From positions 372,001 to 436,000 of the forward strand of contig NZ_JGYQ01000016.1 in assembly GCF_000741535.1 (NCBI RefSeq): a DNA stretch of 64,000 nucleotides, in the 5' to 3' direction. Both the position numbers and the translations under genes were made by a program. The DNA is from Bifidobacterium boum. GTDB lineage: Bacteria; Actinomycetota; Actinomycetes; Actinomycetales; Bifidobacteriaceae. Of this stretch, positions 54,245 to 62,175 are shown in pieces (within the stretch, counting starts at the first letter, position 1; each line of letters opens with the position of its first letter). The notes beneath the pieces are model-generated. The model made no database searches and was not told the origin of the DNA. It saw only the letters and a list, made by a program, of their open reading frames with translations.

Positions 54245-55381
54245 CTACCGGTTCACAGCACGACGCGCAGTAACCGCGTCAGCAAGCATATACAGCAACT
54301 GTTCAGTACGATCCCACGGCACGCAAGCATCCGTGACGGACTGGCCGTATACCAGCTGGTCGAGCGGCGCCGGCTTCTGATGGCCGCCCTTAAGGAAGCT
54401 TTCCATCATGACGCCGAAAATACCCGGCTCACTTTGCGCGATACGCCCGGCGATATTCTCAATCACCTCGGCTTCACGGACCTCGTCCTTGCCGCAATTA
54501 CCGTGAGCGGCATCAATGACCACGCCGGCCTCGCTGACACCAGTCGCCTTCGAAGCTTTCAGCGCTTCAAGCGCCGCGGCAACCGACTGCGGATCATAAT
54601 TCGGACCGTGGCTCGAGCCGCGCAACACCACATGGCAGTCCGGATTGCCCTTCGTTTCAGCCGAAATCACACGGCCGTCAAGATTAATCGACAGGAAATG
54701 ATGCTCAAAGCCCGCGGTATAACAGGAATCCGCGGCAGCCTTGATGGAACCGTCCGTGGAATTCTTGAAGCCGATCGGCATGGACAGACCGCTCGCCAGC
54801 TCGCGATGCACTTGGCTTTCCGTATTGCGAGCGCCGATCGCACCCCAGCTGATCAAATCACACAAATACTGCGGGGTAATCGGGTCAAGCCATTCGGTAG
54901 CCGCAGGCAGGCCAAGGCTCAGCACGTCGGTCAACACCTTACGCGCCAGCCACATACCCTTACGGATATTGAACTGGCCATCCAAATCAGGATCGTTAAT
55001 CAGGCCCTTCCAACCGATTGTTGTGCGCGGCTTTTCAAAATACACGCGCATGACAATCAGCAGACGATCGTTCAGTTCGCGGTTGACGGCGGCGAGTTTG
55101 GTCGCATACTCATGCGCGGCTTTGGGGTCGTGAATCGAACAGGGGCCGACGAGTACGAGCAGCCGGTCGTCACGGCCATGCATGATATCGCGGATTTCCT
55201 GACGCGAACGCAACACGAGGTCGCGCGCATCGTCAGTCAGCGGCAGCTCGCGCAAAAACGCGCGCGGGGCGGGAATCGGGTCAAGCTGACGAATATTGAC
55301 ATCCACAGTCTCGGGGAGTACGGCGGCATCGCCGAATCGGCGCTCATCCTCAGCACTATCAGGACCACGAAGACCAGCCAT
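54245..55381 (-). CDS. aroF: 3-deoxy-7-phosphoheptulonate synthase (class I DAHP synthase), paralogue 2
   Basis: Same reaction as its neighbour. 378 residues with the usual short N-terminus (MAGLRGPDSAEDERRFGDAA). Core motifs match paralogue 1 closely (MRVYFEKPRTTIGWKGLIND, GAIGARNTESQVHRELASGL, IGFKNSTDGSIKAA, DAAHGNCGKDE). The two probably differ in feedback inhibition, as in enterobacteria; which amino acid each senses cannot be read here, so the symbol is nominal. ATG at 55381 or 55384, both behind AAAGGAG. Confidence 0.93.
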   Translation of the reverse strand: MAGLRGPDSAEDERRFGDAAVLPETVDVNIRQLDPIPAPRAFLRELPLTDDARDLVLRSRQEIRDIMHGRDDRLLVLVGPCSIHDPKAAHEYATKLAAVNRELNDRLLIVMRVYFEKPRTTIGWKGLINDPDLDGQFNIRKGMWLARKVLTDVLSLGLPAATEWLDPITPQYLCDLISWGAIGARNTESQVHRELASGLSMPIGFKNSTDGSIKAAADSCYTAGFEHHFLSINLDGRVISAETKGNPDCHVVLRGSSHGPNYDPQSVAAALEALKASKATGVSEAGVVIDAAHGNCGKDEVREAEVIENIAGRIAQSEPGIFGVMMESFLKGGHQKPAPLDQLVYGQSVTDACVPWDRTEQLLYMLADAVTARRAVNR

Positions 55382-55500
55382 CATCTCTCCTTTCGACATT
55401 TGGGACATGGACTATTCACCCTATCGCAAGGCGCGGAGCTAACCGGCACCGTGATTGCATGCTGGAAACGCAACGACCCCATTTCGCGGTACTCCCCACC

Positions 55501-55538
55501 TTCTGCCGACGCTGAGAGGCCCGTCAGCGTCGGCAGAA
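55501..55538. repeat. Intergenic hairpin repeat, copy 4
   Basis: TTCTGCCGACGCTGA (55501-55515) and TCAGCGTCGGCAGAA (55524-55538) form a perfect 15-bp stem with loop GAGGCCCG. The best-preserved copy in the window. Confidence 0.8.
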
Positions 55539-55551
55539 ACAGAACCACAAC

Positions 55552-55591
55552 CTTCTACCGACACTCACAGGCCACTCAGCGTCGGTAGAAG
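55552..55591. repeat. Intergenic hairpin repeat, copy 5
   Basis: CTTCTACCGACACT pairs with AGCGTCGGTAGAAG with one mismatch, loop CACAGGCCACTC. Confidence 0.7.
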
Positions 55592-55602
55592 CAGAGGTTG
55601 AC

Positions 55603-55657
55603 AGACGCCCCAGCGTAGACAGTTTGGGAAAACACACAAACTGGAGGCGCTGGGGCG
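55603..55657 (-). terminator. Long hairpin after pepC
   Basis: CGCCCCAGCG-N4-CAGTTTG pairs with CAAACTG-N4-CGCTGGGGCG: a 10-bp and a 7-bp stem separated by a 4x4 internal loop. It is 25 bp past the pepC stop. Confidence 0.65.
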
Positions 55658-55681
55658 GTGTGCGTAGACGGGTTGGGCGGG

Positions 55682-57019
55682 TCAGTCGGCGAGGGCGCCC
55701 ATCGGATCCCACGCGGGAAGCATGATGGCGGGCTCGTCCAACGCGGCCTGATATTCAGCCGGCAGCATCGTACGCGGCACGGCCACCTCGTACACGTACT
55801 CAGTGAACCAGTCGTCGCTCATCGTGAAATAGCCCTTATCGGCGATCTTGTCGCCCCACGAGTTCTCGACACGCCAACGACGGGTCGTCGTGCCATCATC
55901 GGCAACATCCACGCCGACAAACGCCATCGCATGATTCATCGCGGAATCAGCGAACCGCACGCGATCTTGCTTATTCATATCGAAATCCACGTTGTACACG
56001 CGGCCATACTCGAACAAGTCAGTCGCCCAAGCACCCGACTCGCGGTCCATCATCGGATGGCAGTCCGCGCCAAACCACACCGGAATGCCCTGCTCGGTCA
56101 GAATCCGACGCACGCAATCCTTCATGAACTCGTTCGGCACGTTGAGATACTCAGTTGGGTCGCCGCCGGCCACATTACCCAGATGCTCGATACCGATCTT
56201 GCGGCCCTTCGGGTGCTCGACACGAGGATCGTCCACCAGACACACGTAATCCTCCAAGCCGGCATCCACGTACTTCTTCCAGAAATCAACCGGCGTGATC
56301 TCACCATCACGATGGAAGTTGCCGTCCTCGTCGGTCCACTCCCAATCGAAGCTCTCCGGCGGCTCGCCAAGATGAATCGTCAGCATACGATGGCCAGCAG
56401 CCGTCGTTTGCGCGATAATCTCATCAATCTGCGCCTTATTCGCGTACATATGCGCGACCGCGGTATGCAGGAGCGCGCGCAGCTGCGTGTTCATCTCGCC
56501 CGTGTTCTTTGAAGACGCGGTCTCCGGGAACAGATCCTTAGGAACAGCGCCATACTTCTTGTACACGTTCATCGCCATGGTCCACTGGCCGCCATCGCCC
56601 ATCACATCGTTCAACAGATGCTGCATAAGACGGGAATCCGATGGTTCGCCGGCACGTACCAGCGCCGCCACATCCTTCAAGAAGTAATTGACACGCTCAA
56701 GCTTGTCGTAATACATGGCGTAATTCTGAGAGAACTCAAACTCCTTGAGCCCCAGATTCTTCTTGGCGATGAAGCGAGCGACATTCAGCGAGCTGAACAG
56801 CCAGCAGCGGCCCGAACGATCCTGATGCGTGACCGTCCCATTGTCAACGGTCGTGGAAAAACGGCGCTGCAGACGACGCGCACGATCATAGTTGCGTGCG
56901 ACATCCTGAATGCCGGCCGCAGTGACCGCGTTCATCGCGAGACGATTCTGCGCGCTCGCATCGAATTCATGACGCAGATTATCCAACGCTTCACCGCTCA
57001 ACGGTGTGATCTGTTCCAT
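55682..57019 (-). CDS. pepC: Aminopeptidase C (bleomycin hydrolase family, C1B)
   Basis: Cytoplasmic thiol aminopeptidase releasing N-terminal residues from peptides. 445 residues. Catalytic triad motifs: Cys in QDRSGRCWLFSS (~residue 71), His in SAMNHAMAFVG (~368) and Asn in VENSWGD (~390). The C-terminus ends LPAWDPMGALAD; the self-compartmentalising tail of this family is of usual length. Single gene, hairpin terminator downstream. Confidence 0.96.
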   Translation of the reverse strand: MEQITPLSGEALDNLRHEFDASAQNRLAMNAVTAAGIQDVARNYDRARRLQRRFSTTVDNGTVTHQDRSGRCWLFSSLNVARFIAKKNLGLKEFEFSQNYAMYYDKLERVNYFLKDVAALVRAGEPSDSRLMQHLLNDVMGDGGQWTMAMNVYKKYGAVPKDLFPETASSKNTGEMNTQLRALLHTAVAHMYANKAQIDEIIAQTTAAGHRMLTIHLGEPPESFDWEWTDEDGNFHRDGEITPVDFWKKYVDAGLEDYVCLVDDPRVEHPKGRKIGIEHLGNVAGGDPTEYLNVPNEFMKDCVRRILTEQGIPVWFGADCHPMMDRESGAWATDLFEYGRVYNVDFDMNKQDRVRFADSAMNHAMAFVGVDVADDGTTTRRWRVENSWGDKIADKGYFTMSDDWFTEYVYEVAVPRTMLPAEYQAALDEPAIMLPAWDPMGALAD

Positions 57020-57136
57020 ACCAATCCTTTATCTCGTAGTCGCCTGCCATACAGGCTGTCGCTAATCCTGGCGTGACCTGGTGCGTCGTGCGCCCCGCGG
57101 CGGCTATACGCGCCACGGCGGTGCCGCACATACGAC

Positions 57137-57168
57137 GGGAGGAGCGCCGGAATCCCGACGCCCCTCCC
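57137..57168 (-). terminator. Terminator after the DivIVA-like gene
   Basis: GGGAGGAGCGCCGG and CCGACGCCCCTCCC form a continuous 14-bp stem with two G-U wobbles and a 4-nt loop. No long U-tract. Confidence 0.7.
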
Positions 57169-57256
57169 CAAGTGTCGCGTCTTGCGGCCCGTCATCTACG
57201 CGCCGCAATCGGCGATGCCAACGGATCTTCCGAAGGCATCATATCAGGTTCAGCAA

Positions 57257-58672
57257 TCAGTTGTTTGCCTTGCCATCCTCGGCATCGCCCGCGGAAGCCG
57301 GCAACTGCGCCTGTTGCGTGTTCCCGGACAGCTGCTGGCCTTGAGCCGCCTGCTGCGCATTCTCATCATCAGCCACCACGTCGGTCACCGACACGTCAGC
57401 GTTTTCAGCCTGCGGCGTACCACCGAAATTGAATCCGGAGAACGCGTTGGCAAACATCGAACGCAACTCGGTCACACGCTGCGTGATATTGGATTCACGC
57501 TGCTGAAGCTCAGCAATATGCTTCTGCAAGCCATCCAGCTCGCTCTTCGCCGCCTGACGACGCTCCTCAATCTGCTTCTCAGCGTCCTCAGTAGCCTTCT
57601 TCAGAATCTGCGCAGCCTGCTCATCAGCTTCCTTCCGCTTCTGATCAGCGTACGCGTCAGCTTCCTCGCGAGTCTTCTTGGCCTTGCCAATCAGCTCACT
57701 CGCCTCCTGCTTGGCGGCAGTACGACGCTCCTCAAGATTATCCAGCAGCTCATTGACCTTCTTGGTCGCATCATCCTGCTGGGCGGCGATATCCGCGCGA
57801 ATCTGCTCAGCCTCCGCATCAACCTGGCTCATCGTCTGCGTGCGATGCACCTCAGCCTGATCGGAAATCTCCTGCGCCTTCGCCTTGGCGGCATCCGTGA
57901 TTTCACCGGCCTTGCGCTGCGCCTCAGTCATCGTGCGGGACGCCTGCTCACGCACATCGGCAAGCTTCTTATTCGCTTCGGCGAGCGCCTTCTCAATCTG
58001 GTCGTTCGCCTCGCTCTTCAAATGCGTGATCTCCTCGTTCGCAGCTTTACGCTGCTCGGCGATCTTCTGCGTGGCGTCGGCCTTCATGTCGGAAATCTCA
58101 CGGTTCTGCTTGGCCAAATCGGAAGCCATACGCTTCTTATGCTCTTCACGAGCGTTCGTCAGCTCAAGCTTGACCGTGTCACGCTGCTCAGTGACCGCCT
58201 TCGCGGTTTCGGCACGCAATTGGGCGGCTTCCTCTTTCGCATTCGTGGTGATGGTGGTCGCGTCGGAATTCGCTTTATCCAACGTGGCCTTCGCCTTCGC
58301 CTTCGCTTCCTCCGTGATGTGCTTGGCATCAAGTTTCGCGTTATTCAGCAGGGTTTCAGCCTGAGCCTGGGCGGACGCGCGAGTCGCCGCGGCATCCTGC
58401 TTGGCACGGTTCAGCAGCTCCTGGCTGGTCTGCTCGGCGGAAGCGAGCATCTGCTGGGCGTTTGCGCCAAGCGATGCGAACGAATTACCCCTCGACGCCT
58501 TCTTGACGTTGTTCTTTTCTTCCTGCAACTGGGCTTGCAGCTGCAAAATCGTGTCATCGCTCGACTTGACCTGCTCGCGAAGACGCTTCAGCGACTCCTG
58601 CGACGCTTCGATAGCCTCATCGACTTTCTCTTTGTCGTACCCGCGCAACACAATCGGGAACCGATCCACCAT
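57257..58672 (-). CDS. DivIVA-domain coiled-coil protein (Wag31/FilP/Scy-like)
   Basis: 471 residues. The start VDRFPIVLRGYDKEKVDEAI is the DivIVA-type membrane-curvature module; the rest is an almost unbroken Ala/Glu/Lys-rich coiled coil (~30-390), then an unstructured Gln/Asp-rich tail. Actinobacterial proteins of this layout organise polar growth or the cytoskeleton. ATG at 58672 with GGAAAAG; the longer frame to 58750 has no similarity. A terminator lies 90 bp downstream. Confidence 0.85.
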   Translation of the reverse strand: MVDRFPIVLRGYDKEKVDEAIEASQESLKRLREQVKSSDDTILQLQAQLQEEKNNVKKASRGNSFASLGANAQQMLASAEQTSQELLNRAKQDAAATRASAQAQAETLLNNAKLDAKHITEEAKAKAKATLDKANSDATTITTNAKEEAAQLRAETAKAVTEQRDTVKLELTNAREEHKKRMASDLAKQNREISDMKADATQKIAEQRKAANEEITHLKSEANDQIEKALAEANKKLADVREQASRTMTEAQRKAGEITDAAKAKAQEISDQAEVHRTQTMSQVDAEAEQIRADIAAQQDDATKKVNELLDNLEERRTAAKQEASELIGKAKKTREEADAYADQKRKEADEQAAQILKKATEDAEKQIEERRQAAKSELDGLQKHIAELQQRESNITQRVTELRSMFANAFSGFNFGGTPQAENADVSVTDVVADDENAQQAAQGQQLSGNTQQAQLPASAGDAEDGKANN

Positions 58673-58862
58673 GTCTTTTCCTTTCGCCCACGGCGCGCAC
58701 GCGCCGCAACACACAACCGATTGAACTTTATCGCAAAAAATGGACGGCACACGGAGCTGTCACCCAATTCTCACAGTTGTGTCGGGCAGTTGCCGAATCA
58801 CCCGTTCCACCAGCCGTTTCGGAAGCGCTCCGGCGGGGTCAACGGCAGTGCCACGGCACCAC

Positions 58863-59540
58863 TCAGCCGAGCAGCATCTCCCCCGAGGACGGCTGAAGAT
58901 AATACCGAACCGTCTCATGAACAACATCACGCGCCGCCGCAATCTGTTGGGCGAGCGGAAGCCCATGCTGAGGGTGCGGTTGCTCATTGACCGTCGGAAA
59001 ATTCAAAAACCCGCCGATGACATGATCCCTGGTCACCGCCCAATTCAGCAGGTTATAGAACAACGAATTACACACATACGTGCCGGCATCCGAACTCAAC
59101 GTCGCAGCAATCCCATGCCCGGCGAACGCTTTCAAAATCGAGCGCAACGGCAGACGCGTCCAATAGGCCGCCGGCCCCTGCGGATCAATCGGCATACGCC
59201 GCGGACGACGATTATCGGCATCAGGCTTCGCCGCATCCATCAGATTCGTAGCGCAACGCTCCAACTGCATGCCACGTGCCGCACGTTTGAGACCAGTGGC
59301 AATCACGATATCCGGGTGCGTGCGGTCGATGGTTTCCAACAGCATCGGCCACGCTTTGGCGAAGCTCACCGGCAGCATCACCGTGTGAATCTGCACCTGC
59401 ACATCGGCGAAGCTCTCGTCATGCTCGGACAGCGCGTCAATCCCATCACGTTCCAACGCACGCAACACCTCAAGACACGGGTTGATATCAATCCCCTCGT
59501 AGGGTGCGAACCCGGACATGACCACGTTGATCTGCTTCAT
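58863..59540 (-). CDS. pcp: Pyroglutamyl-peptidase I
   Basis: Removes N-terminal pyroglutamate from peptides (C15 cysteine peptidase). 225 residues. Landmarks: MSGFAPYEGIDINPCLEVL, the Glu region IATGLKRAARGMQLERCATN, catalytic Cys in SSDAGTYVCNSLFYNLL and His in the later FLNFPTVNEQPHPQ region (which aligns less cleanly). A TAGACT box lies 7 nt before the ATG. Confidence 0.9.
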   Translation of the reverse strand: MKQINVVMSGFAPYEGIDINPCLEVLRALERDGIDALSEHDESFADVQVQIHTVMLPVSFAKAWPMLLETIDRTHPDIVIATGLKRAARGMQLERCATNLMDAAKPDADNRRPRRMPIDPQGPAAYWTRLPLRSILKAFAGHGIAATLSSDAGTYVCNSLFYNLLNWAVTRDHVIGGFLNFPTVNEQPHPQHGLPLAQQIAAARDVVHETVRYYLQPSSGEMLLG

Positions 59541-59547
59541 ACCATCC

Positions 59548-59553
59548 AGTCTA
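59548..59553 (-). promoter_or_regulatory. Likely -10 box, leaderless pcp
   Basis: TAGACT on the minus strand, 7 nt before the ATG; no Shine-Dalgarno sequence. Confidence 0.4.
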
Positions 59554-59583
59554 GCCGCACACTACGGCGCACCGCAGTGATGC

Positions 59584-60483
59584 TCAGTCCAATCCCGATT
59601 CGGACGTGTCAGGCACCTCCGAGGGTGCGGACGTCATGCCGTGGACACGATCAGCCGCACGCTGACGCGTAGCCTCAAACGCGAACCGCTTGATCATATC
59701 CAGATCATCATGTGTCGTGATCTTCATATTGCTCTCACTGCCGGCGACAATCGCAACCCGCGTATCCGGCAGATAATCCACAACCACGCGCGTGTCATCG
59801 GTCGGATGGAAATCAGGATCCTGCGACGCCAGCTCATAGGCGTGACGAATCGTCGCAAAACGGAACGCCTGCGGGGTTTGGGCGCGGAACATATTGCCGC
59901 GGTCAGGAACCGCGTGCACCACCTTGCGGTCGCCCAAATCCTCAGTGACCACAATCGTGTCCGTAGAGGGGATCGCCACCGTGGCCGCATCAAACTCATC
60001 CAACGCGTCAATGCAACCGTCAATGGAGGAACGCTCGACGAACGGACGCACCGAATCGTGAATCAGCACTTTCGCATCCTGCGGGATACCGAAATCGGCG
60101 AGCATCTGCAACGCGCTTTCCGTACTGTCCACACGCTCGGCACCACCGTCAATAATGGTGCGAACCTTCTCATACCCGGCCTCATCTACAAGACGCTCAA
60201 CCTCGCCACGCACCTGCGGGTTCGTCACCACGATGATATCCGTAATCCGAGGATTGTATTCGAACGCCTCAATACTCCAGCACACCACCGGCTTGTTGGC
60301 GACGGCGACCAGCTGCTTGGGGTTACGCACATCGAAACGGGTGCCGAAACCCGCGGCAAGCACGACCGCAACCACGGGGACCGGGGCAGGACGGGCGGCA
60401 TGGGGTTCAGGCTGGGCAACGGGGGCTTGAGTCTGCTGGACAGGCTCCTGAGCGTACCGGGATTCTTGGCTCTCTTCACACAT
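59584..60483 (-). CDS. ispD: IspD/TarI-family cytidylyltransferase
   Basis: Nucleotidyltransferase adding CMP to a sugar-alcohol phosphate: either 2-C-methylerythritol 4-phosphate (IspD, isoprenoids) or ribitol 5-phosphate (TarI). ~299 residues with a Gln/Pro-rich N-terminal extension. Motifs: VLAAGFGTRFDVRNPKQLV, DGGAERVDSTESAL, LIHDSVRPFV, VPDRGNMFRAQTPQAF and SNMKITTHDDL. The last segments look slightly closer to TarI, while bifidobacteria need IspD for the MEP pathway, so the symbol is provisional. ATG at 60483 has TACGGT 7 nt upstream; an upstream ATG at 60507 is possible. Confidence 0.8.
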   Translation of the reverse strand: MCEESQESRYAQEPVQQTQAPVAQPEPHAARPAPVPVVAVVLAAGFGTRFDVRNPKQLVAVANKPVVCWSIEAFEYNPRITDIIVVTNPQVRGEVERLVDEAGYEKVRTIIDGGAERVDSTESALQMLADFGIPQDAKVLIHDSVRPFVERSSIDGCIDALDEFDAATVAIPSTDTIVVTEDLGDRKVVHAVPDRGNMFRAQTPQAFRFATIRHAYELASQDPDFHPTDDTRVVVDYLPDTRVAIVAGSESNMKITTHDDLDMIKRFAFEATRQRAADRVHGMTSAPSEVPDTSESGLD

Positions 60484-60490
60484 ACGCCCC

Positions 60491-60496
60491 ACCGTA
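60491..60496 (-). promoter_or_regulatory. Likely -10 box, leaderless ispD
   Basis: TACGGT on the minus strand, 7 nt before the ATG at 60483. Confidence 0.35.
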
Positions 60497-60507
60497 AACG
60501 CAACCAT

Positions 60508-60819
60508 GCCCGGATGTCATGATGCGGGCGGGTTTCTGCACCGAATCGGCGGATTTTTACGCAGTGGCGGGCGGGGGCGCAGAGGTGCGCGGGCAAGGGT
60601 GCGCGGAGCTCCACGGCGAAGATATCGGCGGGTGAAACGCACCGTGTGGAAAGGATACCGAAGAATCAGACGGTCAGAAGACGGGGACGGACGGAACAGA
60701 ACGTTGGAATCATGCGGTTCTTGCCGCCATTGTGTTTGAGCCGGCTCTTCTGTATAGTCGGTATCCTTTCCATACGATGGATTTCGGTGCCCGATCAGGC
60801 TGGTTTGGACACCAGACGG
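60508..60819. other. ispD-pgeF interval with an inverted-repeat element
   Basis: No gene is supported. It carries a 132-bp segment bounded by 18-bp inverted repeats (60644-60775). Confidence 0.6.
60644..60775. mobile_element. Candidate MITE-like element (132 bp)
   Basis: GTGTGGAAAGGATACCGA (60644-60661) is the inverted complement of TCGGTATCCTTTCCATAC (60758-60775), 17 of 18 bases. The interior codes for nothing recognisable. I see no target-site duplication, so an unusual regulatory stem-loop remains possible. Confidence 0.35.
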
Positions 60820-61836
60820 TCAGGCCTGACGCGAGATCAGGGCGAGCATGCGGCCCTCATGGGATTTCTTGGCGAGCGTGGCGCGACGATGCGAATACCA
60901 CAGCGGGTTCTCCACCGTGCACAAGCTGTGCTTGATGGCACCGACCCGCTCATCAAGCTCCGGATCGCCCTCGTTGTCAATGCGGCACAAGTCGCGTAAC
61001 TCCTGATCCTGCGCAAGATATTGCGTTGCGGCGGCGACGCGGGGACGCGAATCGATGATGCGGTCGGCGCTGACACCAGCCTTGTCCAGGCATTGACGGG
61101 CAGCGGCGGCGATATCGATGCCTGGCCCGCCAAAGCGAGTGAGCGTGTAGGTGCCGGGGAATTGCGCATCGAACGCGTCGGCGATATCGCCGCCCACCTC
61201 ATAGCAGTCGCCGCAGATGCACGGGCCGAGCGTGGCGACAATACGGGAGCGTTCGGCCCCCTTGGCACACATGAGATCGATGGTGTGGGCGATGATGTCG
61301 CGCTCCAATCCGCGCCGGCCGCAATGCGCGCCCGCGATAATGCCGGAAACCGGGTCAGCCATAAGGACAGGCAGACAATCCGCCGCAAAAATACCGAGTG
61401 CGATGCCGGGACGCGAGGTCACCTGACCATCGGCGGCGACCACGCGCATGCCCTCATTCGCACCGGCACCCCCGGATGCCGCACCGTTATCACGCACAGT
61501 GCCGGATACATCGAATCCGAAGGGCGTGTTGATGGTGAAGGAACCATCGACATCCACCGCATCCCCGGAATGCACCTGGCTGATCAGCGATAGGTCCGCC
61601 CCGACCGCCGCACGCAACGCCATCCGGTTGGCCAGCACACGCTCGGGGTCGTCTCCGGATTTGCCGCCCAGATTGCACGCCGCGTAATCGCCTTGGCTGA
61701 CCCCGCCCAACCGGGTCGTGTACGTCACGGTAATACCGGGCGCAAGGATGACGGGAATGGTGACGGGAATCGGATTGCCGGATTCGTCGATCGGCGAGAT
61801 GGCGTTACTGTCCACGATGTTCGCAGGTTCGTTCAT
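60820..61836 (-). CDS. pgeF: Laccase-domain purine nucleoside phosphorylase/polyphenol oxidase (PgeF/YfiH)
   Basis: 338-residue member of the YfiH/YlmD family, reported as a metal-dependent purine nucleoside enzyme and implicated in peptidoglycan editing. Metal-ligand motifs: SQVHSGD (His), ADCLPVLMADP (Cys) and GAHCGRRGLERDII (His), with ATLGPCICGDCYEVG later. ATG at 61836; TAGGAT (61844-61849) lies 7 nt upstream. The frame is open to 61956 without similarity. Confidence 0.92.
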   Translation of the reverse strand: MNEPANIVDSNAISPIDESGNPIPVTIPVILAPGITVTYTTRLGGVSQGDYAACNLGGKSGDDPERVLANRMALRAAVGADLSLISQVHSGDAVDVDGSFTINTPFGFDVSGTVRDNGAASGGAGANEGMRVVAADGQVTSRPGIALGIFAADCLPVLMADPVSGIIAGAHCGRRGLERDIIAHTIDLMCAKGAERSRIVATLGPCICGDCYEVGGDIADAFDAQFPGTYTLTRFGGPGIDIAAAARQCLDKAGVSADRIIDSRPRVAAATQYLAQDQELRDLCRIDNEGDPELDERVGAIKHSLCTVENPLWYSHRRATLAKKSHEGRMLALISRQA

Positions 61837-62175
61837 ACGGCCTATCCTAGCGGCATGCCGTGCAACCGCCATCTGCCGGTACCGCCGATTCTCTGCCGGG
61901 CCGAGACGCTTTGCCCGATTCTGCCCGGTTCTATCCGGTTCTGTCAAGTTTCGCATGTCGGAACATACGCGACCCGTCGAGCCTCGGTGTCAAGCGGCAT
62001 GGTGTCATGGCATGCGACGACTTACGTATGTCATGGCATACGCAACCGGACGGTTCAGCGTGGAGGGATGGAAAATACCACCCGTGAAGCGTGCGATGTA
62101 TGCCGCGGTATACACAATCCGGCATACGCCACGTTTCCTGCCCCGCCTGAAACCGAGCCGGCCCGCCAGCCTCGG
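61837..62175. other. pgeF-U32 interval
   Basis: Non-coding apart from shadow frames. Holds the leaderless-type -10 box of pgeF at 61844-61849; I see no hairpin strong enough to call a terminator for the U32 gene. Confidence 0.5.
61844..61849 (-). promoter_or_regulatory. Likely -10 box, leaderless pgeF
   Basis: TAGGAT on the minus strand, 7 nt before the ATG. Confidence 0.4.

Larger units (their letters stand above)
55382..55681. other. aroF-pepC interval
   Basis: Non-coding. Holds the aroF upstream region, two hairpin repeats (55501-55538 and 55552-55591) and a terminator-like structure beside the pepC stop (55603-55657). Confidence 0.7.

Noticed and set aside
57182-58990. 602-residue plus-strand open frame opposite the DivIVA-like gene
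   Set aside because: Leu/Arg-rich mirror of Ala/Glu/Lys coiled-coil codons; shadow frame.
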